From positions 1 to 64,000 of the forward strand of contig CAZGCI010000010.1 of assembly GCA_964524185.1 (NCBI GenBank): DNA of 64,000 nucleotides, in the 5' to 3' direction. Below the pieces are notes generated by a model. That model did no database searches and was not told where the DNA came from. It saw only the letters and a program-made list of their open reading frames with translations. The DNA is from Thiohalocapsa sp964524185. GTDB lineage: Bacteria; Pseudomonadota; Gammaproteobacteria; Chromatiales; Chromatiaceae. The first letter of the stretch is position 1. Each line of letters opens with the position of its first letter. Below are positions 58,326 to 64,000 of this stretch, piece after piece. The translations under genes were made by a program, and so were the position numbers.

Positions 58326-58787
58326 ATGAGTGCAGCCCTGGAACTCTATACACGATTGACCGAGGCGCCCGACGACAAGACGCGCGCGCGACTTATTGCC
58401 GACGCCTTCGACGCCCTGGAGGCCCGGTTTCCGCAGATCACGGACCTCGCCACACAGGGCCATGTGCGCGAGAGCGAGCTGCGGCTGCAGAAAGAGATCA
58501 AGGAGGTCGAGGCGCGGCTGCAAAAAGAAATCAAGGAAGTCGAGGCCCGGCTGCAAAACGAAATCAAGGCCGTCGAGCTGCAGATTCGTGAGGTCGAGGC
58601 CCGACTGCAACAAGAGATCAAGGCCATCGAGCTGCAGATACAAGACGTCGCGGCTGGGCTCCAAGAACGCATCGCACGGGTCGAGGTCAGTCTGCACCAA
58701 GCCATGGCGGCCCAGACGCGTTGGCTGCTAGGCGGCCTCGCGGTGCTGGGCGCCGTGTTCAAGCTGGCGGATCTGTTGATTGGCTAG
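58326..58787 (+). CDS. Coiled-coil protein with C-terminal membrane helix
   Basis: A 153-aa protein. Residues 1-50 are a helical start (ALELYTRLTEAPDDKTRARL). Residues 53-121 are a long charged coiled coil built from 11-residue units (RLQKEIKEVEA) alternating with 7-residue units (QIREVEA). A single hydrophobic helix (LLGGLAVLGAVFKLADLLIG) ends the protein. The layout resembles DUF1640/CCDC90-like membrane-anchored coiled coils. Function unknown. ATG 58326 follows GAGGAACCCGCCG. It lies between the GT4 and the convergent 1,080-aa GT2. Confidence 0.78.
   Translation: MSAALELYTRLTEAPDDKTRARLIADAFDALEARFPQITDLATQGHVRESELRLQKEIKEVEARLQKEIKEVEARLQNEIKAVELQIREVEARLQQEIKAIELQIQDVAAGLQERIARVEVSLHQAMAAQTRWLLGGLAVLGAVFKLADLLIG
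58482..58688 (+). repeat. In-gene tandem repeats of 33 and 21 bp
   Basis: Three 33-bp units lie head to tail at 58482, 58515 and 58548. Then a 21-bp unit (58581), a 33-bp unit (58602), a 21-bp unit (58635) and a diverged 33-bp unit (58656) follow. Unit 1 opens CGGCTGCAGAAAGAGATCAA. The units encode hendecads and heptads of the coiled coil, so length change keeps the frame. Confidence 0.8.
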
Positions 58788-58946
58788 GCAATTGCCGCAG
58801 ACACGCGTCCCGGCGGCCACATCGCATCCGCGTTGATCGCCAGCGCGACCGGGCAGACGGACGTCAAGACCGGTCACGCAGCATGAGCGTCCACAGTATC
58901 CGTACCGCGCTGCGGCTGGCTGCCCGTAAGCCGCGCACGGAGCCGA

Positions 58947-61900
58947 TCAGTCGGCGTCTGGCGCTTCCGTCCGGCCAAGTCGCTGACCCAGCAGCCGCGC
59001 ACTCGGCCCGTCATAGGCCATGAGGCATCCGCGTAGACGCAGCTCATGCTCTTCCGGCGAGAGAAAATGCACGTCCTCGGTCAGCATCGACAGGTTCGGG
59101 CTCACGTAAGGGTCGCCGCGGCGCAAGACCTCGCCCCAATGCGTCCAGAGACGCGCCAGGTCTGCTTCCCGCCAGGGCTGGAGTGCGTGTCGGGGATACT
59201 CCGCAGCGAGGGTAAACCGCGCGGCGTTGATGACCCAATGGCGCAAGCCATTCTGATGCGTGAGTCTGAGCGCCAGGTCCAGCTCGTAACCGGCCTCGAC
59301 GTAATCGGCGTCGAGGCCACCGGTGGCAAGCAACCGCTCGCGCTTCAGCGCAAGCAGCTGTCGCGGCAGGGCGGACACCTCATGATCCAATCCAACCCAG
59401 CCGCCGTAACCCGGAATATCTGCGGAGCAGCCATGGTGCCAGCGGCCGGCCGCGCCGGCCATGCCGAGCACCAAGCCGGCGGCGTAGAGCGTGCCGTCGG
59501 CGTACTCCAGACGTCCGCCGACAATGCCGATTTCATCGCGGAAAAGCGGAGGCAGCAGCCAATCTTCCCAGCCGGGTTGCGGCTGGACGCCAGTACTTGC
59601 GATCACGACGATGTCGCCCGATGCATGGCTGACGGCCGCATTGAGGGCAGCCGCAGTGGCCAACTCGCCCGATGCAATCTGGATGACCTCATGCGGCTCC
59701 CAAACGCCGGGGTCAGCGGCAATGCCATGCTCCGAGAATTGCAGCACGGAAATGCTTGGGCGCTCTGACATCTGGTAGCGGATGCGGTTGAAACCGGGCA
59801 TGCCATCCAAGGCGCTCACCTCCGCCCGCAGACCACGCCGGTGGAGTGCATCGGCAATCGCTCGCCGGTCGCGGTCGTGCGCGTCGGGCTTGGCCTGCGG
59901 TCCTGAAGCCAAGGAGCCCGAATGCACACGCATGTGGTAGAGGATGTCTGGCACCCTTAGGACCTCCCCGCCCTGCTCCACCGCGCGTAACAGCAGGTCG
60001 TGATCCTGCGAGCCATCGTACTCCGAGCGTAAGCCGCCGAGCGACTCGAACAATCGCCGCCGGATCGCAACCGGATGGTGGATATAGTTGGTCCGCAGCA
60101 ACAGCTCGGGGGAATACTCAGGCTTGAACCCCGGATGAAAAGACGAGTTGGGCTGAGCGAAGCGGTCCTCGTCGGCGTACAAGACATCGACCCGCTCAGG
60201 CGCGGGATGCTGCTGCCGCGCTTGGACCAATGCCGCGAGGGCCAGTGGATCCAGACAATCATCATGATCAAGAAACAGCAGCAGATCGCCCTTGGCATCA
60301 GCGGCGGCGGCATTGGTTGCGGTCGACACGCCGCCCCGCCGCTCGGCAAACCTCGCGCGGATACGGGAATCCAATGCGGGCGCCGCCGCGACGAGATCTC
60401 TTACCGAACGGTCTTCCGAGGCGTCATCGGACAAGATCAGCTCCCAGCCCGAATACCGCTGAGCAAGTACTGAATCAATGCAAGCCTGCAGCCACTCAGG
60501 CTTTGGATCGCACACGGGCACCAGCACTGAAAAGAGCGGAGACGCGCCGTCGGCCTCGCACGCCTCCCAGTCTGCGGCCGCCTGTTCCCGAGCTGCTCTC
60601 CAGCGGTCATAGCCGCCGGACCGCTCCACGTTGGCGGTAGCGGCGCCCCCGGATGCTCCAGCGGGCTCCACCGGGCGCAGCATTGGATGCCCGGAGCCGG
60701 GGAGAAACGGCAATGGCCAGTCGCGCGCCCAGGGCTGGCCCACCTCGGGATCAACACCAAGACGGCGCAGCACAGGGGCTGCCTCCGGTGGTGGCTTGCC
60801 GAGCTCCGGCGGCGCTCGGAAGCGTTGGGTCGTAACACGGACCGCCAGCTTGGCAACCGCCGCCGCGCCAACGAACCCAACCAGCGCCCGCAGCGGCCGG
60901 TTGTTTGCCTTCAAGAGGCGCCCGTTGTGGAAAAAACCAGCGCGCAGACCCGCCATGCTGGTGGGCCGGCGCGGCTCCATGAAGGCATCCGTCACCACCA
61001 GATCGTAGAACCGACGTAACAAATGCGGGAACGTCTTGAGCTGGCCCAATCGGCCGGGCATGCGGCCGCGGACGGCATTGAGCCCGAAGCGGCCACGATG
61101 CACTTCCACGCGATGGGCATCGCACAACAGATCGATGCGAAGCCCGGGGCCGGCCGCCGCGTGCAACGCCTCGACGCAGCCGGGGATGTTGTCCTCGATG
61201 GTGATATCGACCAAAACTCGCCGGATGCGGCGTCTGCTGAACCACTCGGGGGTGAGCTCCGGGCGTTGGGTGCCGAACACGATGGGATCTGCCCAGGCCC
61301 CGTAATTGCGGCGCCAGCTGTCCCGAAACACACGGGCAAGGGTCTTGGCGATTTCGTGATCGCCAATGAGCCAGCTGTAGAACCAGCGGCGGTAGAGCTG
61401 GTACAGCGCCGCCGGCAGCGCCGTCTGCTCCTCGGGGCGGCGGGCATGCCGGGCAATCAAGTAGAGGCCGTTGCGATGAAAGAAATACAAGCGCATCGGC
61501 GAGAAAGGTTTAGCCCACGGAAAGTCGTGCAGCGCCTTGGCGGTGGTGACGCAGGCACCCTTTTTGCCGAACGCTTGACGCAATCGGAGCGACCAATCCA
61601 CATCGTCGCTGAAGATAAAGAAATTCCAATCCATGACGCCAAGGCGGCTGATGGCGTCTGCCCGAACCATTAGAAAGCACGCGCTGGCGTAATCCACATC
61701 GAGCACCGGAGGCAGGTCCGGAGAAACGGCGAAACGATTCCATGCCTCTATCGGCGCGGGTTTGGTGAAGTCAACCCCGCCACCCGTCTCCTGCAGCGTC
61801 ACCGGCTCTGGCGTGATATAGATCGCCGGCGCCGCAAAGACGTAGTCGGGATGACTATCGAGGAAATCGGCCAGCGCGGTGATGCAATCGCCAACGGGCA

Positions 61901-62189
61901 GGGCGTCGTCGTCGACCAGCAGCACGTAGTCGCTGCCACTGCTGAGCGCCGCCAGCACTGCCAGGTTGAACCCGCCGCAACCGCCGAGGTTCGCCGGACT
62001 CTCCAGAAGAGACACCCAAGGATGCGCCTGGCGGATGGCCTCCGCCGAGCCATCCTGACCCGCATTCTCAGTGACGTAGACGGGAAAACCCAGCGGCCGC
62101 AGCGCCTCGAGCAGGCGCAGGGTCGCCTCGCGTTGATTGTAAGTGACGATGGCCACCGCAACGCGCGGCGGAGACGTGATTGTTACCAC
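58947..62189 (-). CDS. Double GT2 glycosyltransferase, GlfT2-like N-half
   Basis: A 1,080-aa protein with two GT2 domains. The first (residues 1-300) has VAIVTYNQREATLRLLEAL, SPANLGGCGGFNLAVLAAL, the metal motif YVLLVDDDALP and NFFIFSDDVDWSLRL, as in galactofuranosyltransferases. A linker of about 260 residues follows. The second (about 560-1080) has FSVLVPVCDPKPEWLQACID, LSDDASEDRSVRD and LLFLDHDDCLDPLALAAL, with DGSQDHDLLLRAV. Such proteins can add two sugars in turn. It converges on the coiled-coil gene and starts 818 bp from glf, which is divergent, so galactofuranose as donor is likely (inference). Confidence 0.86.
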   Translation of the reverse strand: MVTITSPPRVAVAIVTYNQREATLRLLEALRPLGFPVYVTENAGQDGSAEAIRQAHPWVSLLESPANLGGCGGFNLAVLAALSSGSDYVLLVDDDALPVGDCITALADFLDSHPDYVFAAPAIYITPEPVTLQETGGGVDFTKPAPIEAWNRFAVSPDLPPVLDVDYASACFLMVRADAISRLGVMDWNFFIFSDDVDWSLRLRQAFGKKGACVTTAKALHDFPWAKPFSPMRLYFFHRNGLYLIARHARRPEEQTALPAALYQLYRRWFYSWLIGDHEIAKTLARVFRDSWRRNYGAWADPIVFGTQRPELTPEWFSRRRIRRVLVDITIEDNIPGCVEALHAAAGPGLRIDLLCDAHRVEVHRGRFGLNAVRGRMPGRLGQLKTFPHLLRRFYDLVVTDAFMEPRRPTSMAGLRAGFFHNGRLLKANNRPLRALVGFVGAAAVAKLAVRVTTQRFRAPPELGKPPPEAAPVLRRLGVDPEVGQPWARDWPLPFLPGSGHPMLRPVEPAGASGGAATANVERSGGYDRWRAAREQAAADWEACEADGASPLFSVLVPVCDPKPEWLQACIDSVLAQRYSGWELILSDDASEDRSVRDLVAAAPALDSRIRARFAERRGGVSTATNAAAADAKGDLLLFLDHDDCLDPLALAALVQARQQHPAPERVDVLYADEDRFAQPNSSFHPGFKPEYSPELLLRTNYIHHPVAIRRRLFESLGGLRSEYDGSQDHDLLLRAVEQGGEVLRVPDILYHMRVHSGSLASGPQAKPDAHDRDRRAIADALHRRGLRAEVSALDGMPGFNRIRYQMSERPSISVLQFSEHGIAADPGVWEPHEVIQIASGELATAAALNAAVSHASGDIVVIASTGVQPQPGWEDWLLPPLFRDEIGIVGGRLEYADGTLYAAGLVLGMAGAAGRWHHGCSADIPGYGGWVGLDHEVSALPRQLLALKRERLLATGGLDADYVEAGYELDLALRLTHQNGLRHWVINAARFTLAAEYPRHALQPWREADLARLWTHWGEVLRRGDPYVSPNLSMLTEDVHFLSPEEHELRLRGCLMAYDGPSARLLGQRLGRTEAPDAD

Positions 62190-62537
62190 AGGTTACCTAT
62201 GCAGCGTCGTCTCGCCTGCAACCGGTGCGGAGCGAGATGTGCCGGTGCGGAGCGAGACGCATTGGAAAGATTCAGTGCCCGGCAGGGCACAAGAACGGCC
62301 CAAGGCGGGCGGAGTCGACCCGTCCTGGACGGGAACGACACCGCGCTGGCGTGCTCGGCGGCCGGAGAACGCTCGGCGGATAGCGACCGGGCTGGACCAT
62401 CAGCCGCGGGGCCTGGCAGTATAGCTGCGCGCGAGAGCCGCTGAAAGTGACTTCGCGGATGAGAGCCCGCGGGGGCTGCGGGGCTGCGTGCCTCGTATTA
62501 CCCCGCGCAAGTCCCGGGACCGGCGCCATCGCGGGTG
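62190..62537. other. Intergenic region with direct repeat and two hairpins
   Basis: No gene is supported. CCGGTGCGGAGCGAGA occurs twice at a 20-bp period (62222 and 62242). Two compact palindromes follow: GTGCCCGGCAGGGCAC (62275-62290) and CCCGTCCTGGACGGG (62319-62333). All lie upstream of the minus-strand double GT2 and may be regulatory or simple GC-rich hairpins. Confidence 0.5.
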
Positions 62538-62750
62538 CTAGATTACTTGACCGCGCCAGATATTTGCAGATGCGCCAAATTTCCCACGCGCCGTCGTATG
62601 CCAGGCGCCGGCAGGGGAAAGGGCCGAGCGCCGGAGCGCAACCGCTAACGCCAGGACTGTGCATCCGCGCCCTGGCCCTCGGCCCTGGCCAGTGAGCGAC
62701 CCGATGGCGTGCCGGCGCCCTCGTCGCTCATCGGTCTGAGGCATCGCCTC
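62538..62750 (-). repeat. Dispersed intergenic repeat, copy 3 (full length)
   Basis: Read on the minus strand it begins GAGGCGATGCCTCAGACCGA and ends GGTCAAGTAATCTAG. It matches 40667-40880 over its whole length and 105-207 over the last 100 bases. The core peptide frame reads AWHTTARG..., then ASANIWRGQVI and a stop. A longer uninterrupted frame on this strand (to 62801) includes EAMPQTDERRG, which parallels EALPQADERRG of copy 2. The bases 62751-63007 between it and glf show no gene. Confidence 0.78.
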
Positions 62751-63007
62751 GCTACTCATAGTCCAGAGCGGTTCAGAACCCCTTTTGGCCTTTGTTACCA
62801 CCCACGCACGCCGAGCACCGACACAAAAGGAACATCGCGAAGCGGTGTCATAACATCCAAGTGCCTCAGGATTCCAACCTCCTCAGCCCCGCTCCTCCGA
62901 CGCGCAGTCATCGTTCGTGGCGTCAGGACACACTGGCAAGCGCACGCGGATTGCCCAGGGCAAGGACCGGCCGCCAGCCGACACCTCCGAAATCAGAAAA
63001 CAAACCA

Positions 63008-64000
63008 ATGCAGAATGACCATCACCCAGGCGACACTCATCTAAAGCGCATCTCCGTTGTGGGCGCCGGCTTCTCTGGGGCTGTCATCTCACGGGAGCTG
63101 GCGAAGCTGGGCCACTACATCGACCTTTATGAATCCCGGCAACACATCGCGGGCAATTGCCATACGGAACGGGACCCAGAAACGGGCGTGATGTGCCATG
63201 TGTACGGTCCGCACATCTTCCATACGAACAATGACGCCACTTGGGAATACATCAATGCCTTTGGCCGCTTCGAGCCCTATGTGAATCGGGTGAAAGCCAT
63301 CAGCGACGGGCGGGTGTACACGCTGCCCATCAACTTGCTCACCATCAATCAATTCTTCGGCAAGACGCTGCGCCCCGACGAGGCGCGCGCCTTCATCAGA
63401 TCCTTGGCCGACGTCTCAATAACCGACCCCGTCAGCTTCCAGGATCAGGCCCTGGCTTTTGTTGGCCCGGAACTCTACCAGGCATTTTTCGCTGGCTATA
63501 CCAAAAAACAATGGGGCCGCGACCCCAGTGAGCTCCCCGCCAGTATCCTCAAGCGCCTGCCGTTGCGCTTCAACTATGACGACAACTACTTCAACCACAA
63601 GCATCAAGGGATACCGGCCGACGGGTACACCAAGCTGGTCGAGCGGATCATCGACCACGAGCGCATCCGACTACATCTAGGGCAACGCTTCGACCGAGCC
63701 CAGGCCGCTGAATTCGACCACGTCTTTTACAGCGGACCCATCGACGCCTGGTTCCACTATTCAGCCGGCCGCCTAGCCTACCGCACACTCGACTTCGAGG
63801 TCATCCGCGCCGAGGGCGACTACCAAGGCAATGCAGTTATCAACTACTGCGACCAAGACGTCCCTTACACCCGCATCAGCGAGCATAAGCACTTCGCGCC
63901 TTGGGAATCGCACGACCGCACCCTGGTGTATCGTGAATACAGCCGCGAGTGCGGCGCAGATGATGTGCCGTACTACCCCATACGGCTTACGCGCGAAAAG
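63008..64000 (+). CDS. glf: UDP-galactopyranose mutase (partial, runs off the window)
   Basis: The first 331 codons of Glf are present; the window ends inside the gene. The FAD loop is ISVVGAGFSGAVISRELAKL, followed by NCHTERDPETGVMCHVYGPH, HTNNDATWEYINAFGRFEPY and the mutase signature FFAGYTKKQWGRDPSELPAS. Glf converts UDP-galactopyranose to UDP-galactofuranose, the donor for galactofuranosyltransferases such as those proposed at 45404 and 58947. Start ATG 63008 gives the usual short lead before the fold; the SD is weak. Codon use matches the window average. Confidence 0.93.
   Translation, partial: MQNDHHPGDTHLKRISVVGAGFSGAVISRELAKLGHYIDLYESRQHIAGNCHTERDPETGVMCHVYGPHIFHTNNDATWEYINAFGRFEPYVNRVKAISDGRVYTLPINLLTINQFFGKTLRPDEARAFIRSLADVSITDPVSFQDQALAFVGPELYQAFFAGYTKKQWGRDPSELPASILKRLPLRFNYDDNYFNHKHQGIPADGYTKLVERIIDHERIRLHLGQRFDRAQAAEFDHVFYSGPIDAWFHYSAGRLAYRTLDFEVIRAEGDYQGNAVINYCDQDVPYTRISEHKHFAPWESHDRTLVYREYSRECGADDVPYYPIRLTREK

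Noticed and set aside
58482..58688. Periodic repeats considered as a CRISPR array
   Set aside because: Units are contiguous, in frame and encode a coiled coil; there are no spacers.

Overview
The window is high-GC DNA with the codon use, SD-led overlapping operons and gene families of a gammaproteobacterium. DsrE-family proteins, an ArsR-rhodanese regulator and the general gene mix suggest a sulfur-oxidising Chromatiales member such as a purple sulfur bacterium. That placement is inference, because no rRNA or housekeeping marker is present.

Layout. (1) 0.1-6.7 kb: a selenium block. senB (minus) diverges from senA-senC (plus); together they are a recognisable selenoneine cluster. SenC is a long form, an FAD/NAD oxidoreductase fused to selenophosphate synthetase. 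A DsrE-like gene diverging from an ArsR-rhodanese regulator follows. (2) 7.2-9.2 kb: two unknown proteins and an exported DsrE-like protein. (3) 9.6-18.4 kb: a lipid/glycan cassette of acyl-CoA synthetase, an ACP-FAAL-PlsC fusion, an amine-oxidase-like flavoprotein, a flippase-like membrane protein and a GT-C-like membrane protein. A 141-bp MITE-like hairpin ends it. (4) 18.7-46.4 kb: a large surface-polysaccharide locus. It has many GT4 and GT2 glycosyltransferases, methyltransferases, two AsnB amidotransferases, a sulfotransferase, an ABC exporter of the Wzm/Wzt type, two tandem sugar epimerase paralogues, and a second flavoprotein/flippase/GT-C set with a GT2 of the dolichol-phosphate-sugar-synthase type. 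The segment 26.8-33.5 kb has visibly lower GC and looks imported. (5) 46.8-55.1 kb: two large exported enzymes, a clan GH-A glycoside hydrolase and a trypsin-fold protease. They share one 1,104-bp 3' module that looks identical at DNA level and is predicted to be a seven-bladed propeller. An IS630 remnant and a truncated gene lie between them. (6) 55.1-64 kb: a methyltransferase, a GT4, a hendecad coiled-coil protein, a 1,080-aa double GT2 and the start of glf (UDP-galactopyranose mutase), pointing to galactofuranose in the surface glycan.

How the parts may work together: SenC makes selenophosphate, SenB makes a selenosugar from it, and SenA joins selenium to hercynine. No egtD for hercynine is in view. 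In the polysaccharide locus, nucleotide-sugar enzymes supply the GTs, modifying enzymes decorate the chain, and Wzm/Wzt exports it.

A dispersed intergenic repeat family occurs three times, near 0.1, 40.7 and 62.6 kb. A 25-codon stretch of it keeps the same reading frame in all copies. No tRNA, rRNA or CRISPR array was seen.
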